Origin: Manihot esculenta
Taxonomy: Eukaryota > Streptophyta > Magnoliopsida > Malpighiales > Euphorbiaceae
Direction: 5' to 3'
Assembly: GCF_001659605.2 (NCBI RefSeq)
Contig: NC_035170.2
Span: 10,900,817 to 10,964,816, forward strand
Length of the DNA: 64,000 bases
The position numbers and the translations under genes were made by a program. Each line of letters begins with the position of its first letter. Within the stretch, counting starts at the first letter, position 1. The notes beneath the pieces are model-generated. The model was not told the DNA's origin, did not search any database, and saw only the letters and a program-made list of their open reading frames with translations. Shown here piece after piece: positions 13,001-25,000 of the stretch.

Positions 13001-16000
13001 CCACTGCGGCAACTCAAATCCCGGCACGTGCATCACATGCACCACCTTTGCTGGCGCGTGGCAGCCCTTACTGGCGCGTGGCACTTTGTTATCGACGACA
13101 ACGGCATCCTCCCAGATTTCCAGCACCCTTCAGCTGTATTTGGCTTCATTTGGTGTGGGTAAGGTGTCCCTTTAGTGTTTACAGAAATTTTTTCATACCC
13201 TTTCTTTCCTATTTCCCATGGAAGCAGAAAAGAAAGCCCATGTTCCAAGTAATGATAACCCTTCCTTGCAAATTAGTCCCGTAAAAGTTTATGGAAATAA
13301 TTATCTTGCTTGGTCAAGGTTTTGTTCATTGTTTATCAAGACTAGAGCATTGTAGGACTATATCACGGGCAATAAGAAGAAATCGGATGAGAGTGATCCA
13401 AAATTTACTGAATGGGACTCAGATAATTGTCTTGTTACGACATGATTGCTTAACTTTATGCAACCTCATATCCTAAGTCTTATTTGTTGCTTGATATTGC
13501 TGCAAAGATATGGAAAGCATTGTCCTTGACTTATTCCAAATTGGGAATGATGTCGAGATTTATGATATTTGGAATAAGATCCATGCACTAAGCAGAAAGA
13601 AATTATTGTCTTCCAATTTTATTCTGAGAGCAGGAAGAAATGATTGTCTTCCAATTTTATTCTGAGTTATGTGGTTTATGGTAAGAGCTTGACTTCTATC
13701 AGCACTTCCAGGCAAACTGTATTAGGATGCAGTCAAATTTTGGAAAATGATTGAAAATGAGCAAGATTATGATTTTCATGCAAGCTTGAATAATGAATAT
13801 AATCCAATTCGAGACCAAGTTTTGGATAAAGACTCTTTTCCTTCATTAGAAGATGCACATGCACATGTTCAATCAAAAAAAAGTCGCCACCATGCTATGC
13901 TCTATACCAGTTGAAAAGGTTTAGTTGGCTATTAGTTTGAGCACACTGTAGCCTCCTAATTATAGCCTCCTAATTATGAGAAATATCACTTGCATTATGA
14001 TCATTGTGAGAAATCGAGACATACTAAGGACACTTGCTGGAAGTTACATGATCGTCCCACCAAAGTCCTAGGAGGAAACGAGGTACCTCCAAAGCTCAAG
14101 CTAATTTATTAGAAACTGTGGAGGAGCCTCTAAGCAGACAATTTGTGTTGATTGGCCTTTGCACCAACTGGGTATTAAAAATGCTTTTCTCCATGGTGAC
14201 CTTTAGGAGATTTTGTTGCTCAGAGAGAGTTAGCCAAGATTTGTAGACTTCGAAAATCCCTCTATGGCTTGAAACAGAGTCCTCAGACATTGTTTGACAG
14301 GTTTAGTGAGGTGGTCCAACAATTTGAAATGCAGATGAGTAAGTATGATCACTCAGTATTTTATAGAAATTCTAGTAGTGAAGTAATTCTGCTTGTAGTA
14401 TATGTGGAAGTTATTGTTATCATAGGAAGTGATGTTGCTGGCATTACATCTCTAAAAGAATTTCTCAAAACACAGTTTCATACAAACAATTTGGGCTCCA
14501 TGAAATACTTTTTGGGAATTGAAGTTATGCAGTATAAAAAAGGCATTTTCTTATCTTAAAGAAAATATGTTTTTGATTTGTTGATGGAAACAAGAAAATT
14601 GGTACTAAGCCTTTTAGTGCACCAATAATCCCTAATCTTCAACTTACCACAAAAGACAGTGAGTCATTTGCAGATCATGTATAGAAGATTAGTTGGCAAG
14701 CTAAATTATGTGACGGCGACTCGTCCTGATATTGCATATTCAGTGAGTGTGGTGAGTCAGTTTATGCCTTCTCCTACTGTTGCTCAATGGAATGCTTTGG
14801 GACAAATTATTTGCTACTCAAAAAGGGCTCTAGGATGTAGTCTCTTCTATGGTAACCATGGGCACTCAAACATTGCATGTTTTTTTTATACTGATTGGGC
14901 AGGTTCAAAGGTTGATAGGAGGTCAACCACTGGATATTATGTTTTTGTGGGAGGTAACCTGGTCTCATGGAGAAGAAGCAAAATGTGGTCTCTCGTTCTA
15001 GTGTTGAATCTGAATATCGAGGCATAGCACAAGCCGTATGTGAAGTCTTCTGGGTGCATCAACTATTGGAAAAGGTTGGGTTCACAAATTTGGTGCCTGC
15101 TAAGTTATGGTTTGATAATCAAGTAGCTATTGCGTCTAATCCAGTATTTCATGAGAGGACCAAACATATTGAGATTAACTGTCATTTTGTTCGTGAAAAG
15201 ATCCAACAAAAGATAATCTCAACGGGACATATCAAAACTAGAGAACAATTAGAAAATATCTTCACTAAAGCTCTAAATGGGACTCGAGTAGATTACATGT
15301 GTAACAAGTTGAGCATGATTAATCTCTATGCTCCAACTTAAGGGAGAGTGTTGTAGGAAGTAAATATGTTGATATAGGAAGTAAATATGAATATATTTTT
15401 TAGTTACTTAATCTTAGGGATTGCATGATCATAGACTTGATAAAAGGATTCTCTTTCCTCTATAGATAAGATTTTTCATGTATAAATATGTTGTAATCTC
15501 TATTAAAATATACACAAGAAATATTACTCCTCTACATGGCCGATTTTAAAAATTCTGCCGTATAGTCATGCACCGTCCGTCCGCCTTGTTAGCATCTTTG
15601 ATACTATTGGAAATGAATTTACTCATAATTTGGAGGTAAAATCTATTGTTGTAATAAGTGTTTCATTTGGCACCGTGTTCATACCGGTCCTATCCCTTCA
15701 CGTTTGCTCCTAGGTTGCAACCTCTCCCACCAAGCAAAAGCTCCACCCTTTAATCGACAAGCCACGATCTTTACTTTTCTTTCCGGGGTTGTTTCTGTAT
15801 AGTCAAAGAACTTTTCTATATCCACGATCAATCTAGAAATTCCTCAATGTTAAAACTTCCGTTGGAGTTGGGAATATCAACTTTGAGGCGAAAACCTTTG
15901 TTATCTCGTTCATCACATCCACGAACATATACTCTCCCATATTTTCCTTTGCGTTGCTGCCTAGGAATATCATATTGTTCGAAGTACTCCGAATCCTCCT

Positions 16001-19000
16001 CATAGACCCTTGGCCATCTATTGTTCATATGGTTCCTATTTCCTTCAATTCTCCAAGCACCAAAACAATCCACAATTTCTTCGATACATCATTCTATACA
16101 CCTAAACTTGAGGTCCATTCTTTACTCAAGACATTGCACTCCAATAGTTGCAACGTGTCTTCCCTTTTGTTGAAGGCATGGTTTTAAATTACATAACGGC
16201 TGTTATTTGGAGGTTTTCGAGAAGATCGTGGCCATTAAGGCCGTTATTTAATGGCAATAAAATTTTATTAGCATAACGGCTGTTACAGGCTGTTACTTTC
16301 TTTTCTCTGTGGGAATTTGCAGCGAATGTTGTCTTCTTGCTGGGACAGCCTTCTTTGTGATGTTTGAATGATTGAAGAAAACTCTCTTTTCAGCCTTATC
16401 ACTTCATTTTCCCAAGCCAAATTGCCAAAACTAAAAAAAAAACATTAGATTTCTCTCAATTCTCAAGCTCTCTTCTCAACTTTCTCCTAAATTTTTGTAA
16501 GTTTGACTACTAAGGATTGCAGATTCTTGTGTTCACTTCTTGAAGAATCAAGAACATATATTTTAGAGTGGTCTCAAAATCTATTGTGCAAAATAGTCAG
16601 TTTTTATTATTTTTTTCAATAAATGTTAGATATTTTTTGAATCATTGTTGTAGTTAATGCAAAATTAAAAATAATTAGAAGTTAGAATGTTCGATAACTT
16701 TGATTACAAACTCAGAATTTAAGTTTTTATTATTTTTCAATAATTTTTAGATTTTTTTTAATCCATTTAGTTTTTAATTTGTAGTGAATATATAAATAAA
16801 AATAATTAGAAGTTAAAATGTTAGATAACTTTTATTAGAAGATCAAAAACCTACTAAACGCTTATTCTGATGGTAATTAAAGTTAATTATTATGCATGAT
16901 GTTTAAAAATTGTAAAATTTTGTGTTTATTTGATATATTTATATTTATTATTAACTTGTGTAACTTAGTTTTGATTGCACCTTTAAATATTTGTTAATTT
17001 CATGAACTTTGCAAATTTTTCAAAAAAATTTACAAGGCGACAGGCCATTACTGTGATGTTATGACCGTTACAGGCAAGTTTCCGTTACCGGCATCCGCGA
17101 TTTAAAACCATGGTTGAAGGACTCTAGCTCCCTGATCACCATATTAGGAATCATTGTCATTACAGCCAGTTGCCATCCTAGCTCTTATACCACCTGATGC
17201 ATATCTAAGTAACACTCACCCATACACTTGTAAGAAAGAATAGGTATGAGAGAAATTCTTTGTTGTATGTTTTTTCAAGTGAAAATATCAACCATTGTAA
17301 CATAAAGTAATAGAGTATTTATAGAGTCTTAATTCCCCTAATTAGGATAGGAATAAAACTAATAAAGGAAGACAATTTACCAAAATAGGAATAAACTAAT
17401 CCTAAATAATGTAGGATTTACAAAATAGCTTTCTAAATAAAATAAAAAACTCTTAAATCTAGAAATAGTAGAAGTCTAAATAACATAATAATAAAAAAGC
17501 AAAGAAATTCCTGTCAAAGGTAGGAGACAGCAAGAAATCCCTATCAAAATAGGAGACAGTTGCTGCGTCTCAGAGTCAAGCACACCCACTTAATTTCTCC
17601 ACGTCAATTTGTTATATAACGTTAACAATGATAGCCATTATTTGTCATCAAATAATGGGCAACAGCTGTTACTCTTGTGGGAAGCTTTCTATTTTGGAGA
17701 ATTTCTAGGATTCATCTTCTGTTTCTCTCAAATGTTCCATCATTTACAAATCTTTCACATCTTGCTTAGATCATCAATTGGTAAAGGTTTATTTGAACTT
17801 TGAAGTGAATGAGAACAATTAATCCAACTTCCACATCCATATTTTACAAAGAGTTAGTTATTTATCTTAGATTTAAATAGATTAATGCTTGCAATGTATA
17901 ACATCTAGGAATGAAGATTAATGTCTTTATTTGATGTATCGACACTTGTTATTGAGTATATTTTAGTTGTTTTTTTTATTATTATCTTTAAATATCTATT
18001 CATTTCATGGACTTTGCAAATTTTTCAAAAAAATTTGCAAAGCAATAAGCCATTGCAATAATGTTTTGGTTGTTACAAAGCTTGTTTCTGATACCCGCAA
18101 CCGTGAATGCAGCTGCAACCATGATATAAATACATACTGTGGAGGACAAGGAGTGTTCTCTAAGAAAAACTAATGATGCATCCAATCAAATTGGATAACA
18201 TTCAAAGAAAGCCCCTCCTAAAAGCTACGATACCATATATGCTCAAAGAAAAGCCAAAAACACCACTTTCTTCCACAACAAACACTTATGCATATATTTC
18301 TTTCCATCCAAAGACTCCATATTCCATATCATAGCAAAAAAAAAAATGTAAAATATAACCATAATTTCAAAGAAGTCTACCACCTAAACCTCTCAATTGT
18401 AACTAAGAAAGCCTCTAGGAATTGAACACATCCAATGCTCCTCAAAGATGCTAAAGACATTATTCTAAATTGCAATTCCGCCTCGAAATGCAAAAAACAA
18501 GTGGGAATTTATATAACCAATCAAAAGATAATAAAGCCTTAATAAGCATTCCTTACAGCAAAATATGATTACTATTCTTCTGAAGAAAAACAAGCCAAGC
18601 AAAACCATTAGCTTGTACAACACTTTAACTCCCCAAATTTTATTGGATGACTAGAACAAATGGACTTGAATAAGATACAAGTTAAGATTGGAATGGAATA
18701 GCTTTTACAAGAAATTGTTCCACATATACCCAAAGACCAAGACTCTTATCCCCTTAGGAGGCAAACGAAAGAAGCATCGAAGATAATTTTGCTCCCTCCC
18801 ATGAATTAGAATTCTATAGAAGTGATATTCTAATAAAGTATCATCCTACACGTATAGTTTGTCCCCATCTTTCACATTAACAATAATTATAAGGTAGAAA
18901 GTTGCCGAAGTTCACCAATTCGCATTTGCAAAAGTTCACCAATTCAAATCTTACAGGTGAATAACTAAAAGAAAGTTCTATAGCATTATTAACTTCAATC

Positions 19001-22000
19001 ATTTTCAATATGCTACCTTTCTTAAGTAGTGAACAGTGGTTTCATTATGTAGATTAGGGATAAGGAGCTTTCAATTATAACAGAAAAACTTCATTTGTCT
19101 TTTCGCCTTTTGAATTTCAATTTTATGTGGTAGTTTTTTGGTAAATTTTGGTTTTTCAATTATGTTAATTAAGTCAAAAAAACTAATTAACTGAATCAAG
19201 AGCATGTTGAGTAGTTTTGGGGTTATGGGCCTACCAGTATAAGACCTAATCCTTAATTGCCTTAATTTTCATTTTTCACTCCAACTCTGCCTCCCATCTT
19301 TTCAATTCTTCCTCTAAATATCAAGTCACAATCACCACCCTTTCCTCGCCAAACCTCATGCCCTCACCTCTTCTTTTTCCCTTTTTCCCAAAAGGTAGTC
19401 ACTAAATGCCCCAACCCTTCAGTGTGTGTTGCCTCTTCTTCTTCTTGCTTCTGTGATCATGATTGTGATTGTGATTGTGATTGTGATTGTGATTGTGCTA
19501 GTAATATGTGCTTGAAATTGGTAATCTATTTGATGCCAAGTACTGCTACTTGTGCTGTTGTTTTAAGTGTGAATGCTAAGAATCAAAAGAGAAACGACAT
19601 TTCGTTGAAAATAGGTAAATAGAAAAGATCGCAACAACATCATTTGGGTATATACAATAGTTTAAAACCAAACGCAACCAATTTATTTCAGTTTAGTATG
19701 CTTCAGTTACCCTGTATAATCAGTTACGTACTGTGTACACTAAATTGCATTTTGATTTTTCAGTTTTGATTTGGTGCAGAACCAAAATGACCATTGGCTC
19801 TTCCCTAGCATAGATATTTCTTATTGTAAGAGCAGAACACAATACATATTACATCATTAACTAAGAAACGTGCAACAGCAGAAACATGGACCAACATCCC
19901 TTTTATTACTAGCAGTATTCCCAGGCATACAAGAAAGTTTTATTAAAGGACAACGAAATCATGACTGTTATCCCAATACAATTGTGAGCAGCACATAATA
20001 GGATCTACTAAAGTTGCAAAGACTCAAGTTTCCTTTCAGGTAATATGCTCAATATATATAATATGAAGGTCTAACAGCACATTAAGGGTCTGTTTGGCAA
20101 TCGCTATTAGAGCTACTGCTGAGAAAAAGCGCCTTCTTAAATATATTAGGTAAAAACATACTAAAAATTGATTTAAAATTATATTTCACATACTTTAGGC
20201 ATAAGAAAACCAAAATTACATTACTTTTTTCAAAATATTTTTTCAATAGCATCTAATGATACTTTTTTTTTCTAAAAAGTGTTTTTCTAGAACTCAATCA
20301 CAATGTCAAATGGACTCTAAATAGAAAATCTAAAATATCAGCATATTCTCATAAATATTTTTTCCCTGCAACTGCTGCCAGAGTCCCATGAAAAGTGAAG
20401 ATGAACAAAGGATGAAAAAAGAATGACTGGCATATTCATATGTTACTTTTGTTATTCCCATATGAGAACAACTGCCCATGAACAAGACTATATAGGAATG
20501 TTCTACATGCATTTAGGCATGAGGCATCTATATCTATGCATACAATGAACTTTTGATTTACTAACATTATCCCATGCAAATAGAAATTTCAGTATCAAAC
20601 AATAAAATTTTCAACAATAATTTTTTTTAATCACAATTACCTGATCATAAGCATAAAAAGCTTTGTCAAAGCGTTTGCGAGACTCCTGGAGAAAAAAACA
20701 AATACTGATTAGTTTATGATACCAGTTCCCAAAATCATGCACATCCAAAATTTTAAACTACAAAGAAAAGATTTGTGTTGATCTATTCTCCATTCCCTTC
20801 CCTAAAAGATAAAAGTAACACTAAAAAATGGACAAATCTGATTTCTACTTTATTTTACTATCGTCCATATTCTGCTTCACAATTCTTTGCCCTAAATAGT
20901 GCTATCAGAAATTACCAATAGATGGATTGTTAAGAATGACCTAAAAACGATTTCTCCTCAATTAGTTAGAGTAGCTATACTTGTTTTGTCTTCTTCCATT
21001 TACAAAGGAAAAAATAAACATTACAATTTTTTCAAGGAAAACATATGATTGCCTTCTCTGTGGATATGATAAAAACCACAAGGAAGTCAAGTATTTTTTT
21101 CCTCCATATGTTTCTCCATTAGCCCCAATTTTGAGAAAGAAGCCTCCATAATAAAACTTCCAAGCATCAAACCAAAATCGGTTTCTAGAGATTGAAGCAT
21201 TAGGAACAAATGCTGATTAACTTGGATTAAGGTTACGGTAACCCAATAATTTTTGCAATTATAAATCTCACCATTCATAAAGTTGGGAACAAAAATGCTC
21301 CTCCAATCTATTAGCATCTTATTTGACTTGATATCTTAAAAATCTTAAAGAGCTGCACCCCCCTTCCTCTCCTTTAAGAAAAATTTGCATCTAAAGCTTC
21401 TTTGATAATTTTTTTAGCAAATATATCATGAGATAGGAGATCCCTTTAGATTTACTAGTTATTTTGCTTTACTTATTTCTTATTTGTTTGCATACGAAGA
21501 TGTCTTACCACCAAGACCAAGTTTCTTATCTCAGTAAAATTTCCTTTCTAAACATTAAGGAGTTCCTCAGAGGAATGTAGATATCATGCTTGATCTAGTT
21601 TATGCTAGCACAATGACATCTAGAGCTTTCCATGATTAGAAATTGAAAAAATCTTTTACTTTAAACTCGGTGGACCATCATGCTAGAGATAGTTGCACAA
21701 TAAAGCACCTTAGCATCTTTTAGATCAACGTCCATAAAGTGTACAAGTCGATCAATTAATACGTGCTCTACCTGTAATGGAGAAAACGCCATAAGTTAAA
21801 TATGAAAACTTCTCAAAGAACAAATATTTAGATAAAATAGGATCTTTTATTTGTGGTTGTGATGATGCTACACCTGTAATGGAGAAAACGCCATAAGTTA
21901 AATATGAAAACTTCTCAAAGAACAAATATTTAGATAAAATAGGATCTTTTATTTGTGGTTGTGATGATGCTACATCAACTTTAAATGAACTCTCAAAATG

Positions 22001-25000
22001 CGCTTAATCAAATATTACCCACCAAAATAATGTTTATTTTTTTCTAAGTTGATTTTCCATGATGGTGATACCATCTTTTTCCTTTACCTTCTCACTTCCA
22101 AAGAGTATAGTTTATAAAAAGAGGTAGAACCAAAAAAATTCATGAATAACAGAACCACTCTTCATGGCAACCATGTTAAAACAAGTGGGGTTCAGTTGGG
22201 ATTGTTTCAGGTTTTGACCTTTTAGGTTGCTGCATTATCCAAAAGTTAGGGTCAAGCAGCCTTGGGCTGCTAGCACGCCCAACTTACCCACTGAGTTGAG
22301 CTACATGAAGGATTTCATGCCAAGTTCATGTCAATGTTTGAGTTTCAATTAAATTTTCCCACAATATTAACCTTCATTGTGAGATAGAAAGAGAAAGAGG
22401 CCTAATGACCAAGAACAAAAGTTTGGGGCCACTAGCAAAAAACAAAAATTTTGAGAAAATGCCAAAAAGTTACAAACTTGACCACTATACCAATGAAGCA
22501 ATATTTTTCACTTTCACACAAAGACAGAAAACTAGAATATCATTATTTAGTACCATTAGCAATAGCAAGGACCTCATCACATGGAAATTGAGCACTCACT
22601 TGAGAACTGAGAAGGTCTTTGTAAGTAGCAAGCTCACGAAATGCATTGATGAACTTGGTTAAGACAGGACCTGCATCATGGGAAAAAAATTACAGATAAA
22701 TTTTCATTTTGGCTGTTATCAAACTCCTGAAGATTAAAAACTAAAATCTTCAATATTTCAGTATCATGCAAAGCTTGTTTGTAAAATGATGGCAAATTTG
22801 CAACTCCCAAAAATATGTAATGTAATGATGACCTAACTATGCAGACAGGTAACTGTTTATACACAAGCCATGTAGTATTACATTTACATTATTAAATTCT
22901 CGTAAACATTATGGGCAAGTACTTTTATATAGCAGAAAATAATCTGGAAAGGAAAATGCCATTAACTGGATGAAGAATGCATATTCCAAATCGATTGGGA
23001 TGATTGAGATGCTAGAAGTATGCGCATGTCAAAAGAAGAGGAAACAGAATTGTTAACTAATCATGGCTTTACTGCATTACAGAAAAGGATAAATTGTTTG
23101 TTTTGCCTGTATATGGAATGGAAGTTGAAACTTCTCTTGTTTGTAACTAAGGAAAATTCAAATTATTTGTCAAAGTATAAAAGAGGAAAAGGATTAACAT
23201 ATCAAATCCTCACTAGTTTTTCATTAAAGCTTAGTTGAATATTTAATTTATTTAACAATTAAGTGCATATAGTCATCAAACGTGACTATACTTTATCAAC
23301 TTAAACATAAGGATACAAATGTTTTTCACATAAAAAACTCGATTGATCAGTTGCAAAGGGGTTTTTCTTTCTTTTTTTTCTCCAAAAGATAAAAGTTGTG
23401 AATGAAATTTGTTAAATCCTACATTGATTGTGGAAAGGGGCAATGTACCCCTTATATGGGCCATAGGCATTCCTCCCCATTGAGTTAGCTTTTGGGGTGA
23501 GTTAGGCCTGGTCCAAATTTAACATGATATCAAAGTCTCCCCATCCAATGTTGGGCCTCCTATAAATATGTCAAGCACCAGTAAAATTCTGGGCATGAGG
23601 GGATGTGTTGAATCCCACATCGGTTGTGGAAAGGGGCAATGTGCCCCTTATATGAGCCATAGGCACTCCTCCCCCTTGAGCTAGCTTTTGGGGTGAGTTA
23701 GGCCTGATCCAAATTTAACAAAATTCATCCAAAAGAATCTACAACTACCATATTCAAAAACAAAAATGAAATTAATTTTCAGAATGAAATAATCCACTGA
23801 AAGATAATCATCATCATCAGCAGCAATGGAGATAATAAAGGAATACCATAGATGCGACAACAAAGGAGTAGAATTGATGGAAAAGCTGCAATACTTAGGA
23901 GTGGCTTGGGAACATAGGACATCAAGACGTAGGAGAATGAAGTTTGGCAATATGGTAACGTTATGCTATTTCAGCTGTACAATACCACTAGGTAGGCTTG
24001 CAAGTAATTAGCTTATTGGTGTAGTTGCTAGAGGACTGTGAAGAGTATGTTTTCTCATATTGATCAAGAAACAGAACATACAATTGTCCCATCCACTTAG
24101 GAAGATCCCTATGATTGTGCTACTACAATACTATTTAGGAATACAATAAATACAAATATACACTAAATAATATCCAAGGTCTGACTTAACATTTCTCCTC
24201 AAGTTGGGGCATAAATATTAATGACACCTAACTTGTTACAAATGCAGTCACCCTAGTTCCATTGAAAGCTTTTGTGAAGTTATCTCCTAATTGCTCTCCA
24301 ATCTTGATGTATCCAATTGAGATGAAGTTTTGTTAAATTTCTCTCAAATGAAATCACAATCAATCATAATGTGTTTAATTCGCTCATGGAATATTGAACT
24401 GGAAGCAATGTAAGTAGCTTAATTATGACACCACCGTCTAGCAAGTACTGAAGTCATCCAATCTCATCTAGTAACTGAAGTATCCATTCACCATAAGCAT
24501 TAAATCAAGAAAACAAACTTTGCTTCTTACTCTTCCATAATACCAAATAACCTCCATCAAAGACACAATATCTAGTAGTTGTTTCCCTATCAGCTTTGGA
24601 TCATGCTCAATCTGCATATGAAAAATTCAACACTTGAACGTCCATTATTACTATAATAAGCCTCGTCCTAGAACTTGCTTCAAGTAGCACAAGATTTGTC
24701 CTAGAGCTTTCCAATGAGCGACATGAGCTATGTTCGAATGAGTTACTATAAAATATTTCAACTTACTCAACAATCTCCTGCACTTTTGAAGATCCTAAAA
24801 GAACTTATCATCCTTTGCTACAAGTTGTAAATTTAGAACCTGTTGACCAACATAGAATATTCCTGATTAGGAGGATTCAAATCTTTGGGATCCTAATTAG
24901 GCTTGATCATAGGGATTTTATTTTTATTGTAAATATTTCTAATTTAGATTAATTCTTTATATATAAATACTCAAACACTTTAAAGATCAACTCAATTGGA

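Larger units (their letters stand above)
12640..15536 (+). mobile_element. Chimeric Ty1/copia C: family 1 5' half joined to family 2 3' half
   Basis: The 5' LTR (12640-12835) and PBS TGGTATTAGAGC (12836-12847) belong to family 1, as do gag pieces to about 14135, ending in a zinc-knuckle remnant. From about 14140 the sequence is family 2 RT ([39 protein letters not shown]), RNase H ([46 protein letters not shown]) and the family 2 3' LTR (15349-15536). The catalytic VDD of RT has become VEV. It lies inside gypsy J. No target duplication matches, as expected when the two ends come from different families. Confidence 0.8.
11737..17582 (-). mobile_element. Degenerate Ty3/gypsy element J, minus strand, split by a copia and a hAT element
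   Basis: On the minus strand the order is LTR (17582-17195), PBS TGGTATAAGAGC (17192-17181), gag pieces (about 16168-15541), copia insertion, integrase C-terminus (12639-12090) and LTR (12087-11737). The LTRs run TGCTTGACTC to GCATCA. Protease, RT and RNase H are missing. Outside LTR2 (17583 to about 17609) there are again 25-odd bases of the element's own 3' internal end, so the right side is not a simple LTR boundary. Confidence 0.8.

Noticed and set aside
18170..18860. Suspected LINE fragment on the minus strand
   Set aside because: No endonuclease or RT motif, poly-A tail or target duplication could be read.
19422..19622. Small frame with a Cys-Asp repeat
   Set aside because: The repeat is a translated hexamer microsatellite; no start context, conserved residues or neighbouring exon supports a gene.
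20085..20318. Assigning the GGGTCTGTTTGGC MITE to a superfamily by target duplication
   Set aside because: The flanks ACATTA and AATAGAA do not form a convincing direct repeat, so only the MITE call is kept.
23410..23720. Cassandra-type TRIM (with 5S rRNA-like promoter)
   Set aside because: The 115 bp terminal repeats show no 5S A-box/C-box-like region and are much shorter than Cassandra repeats.
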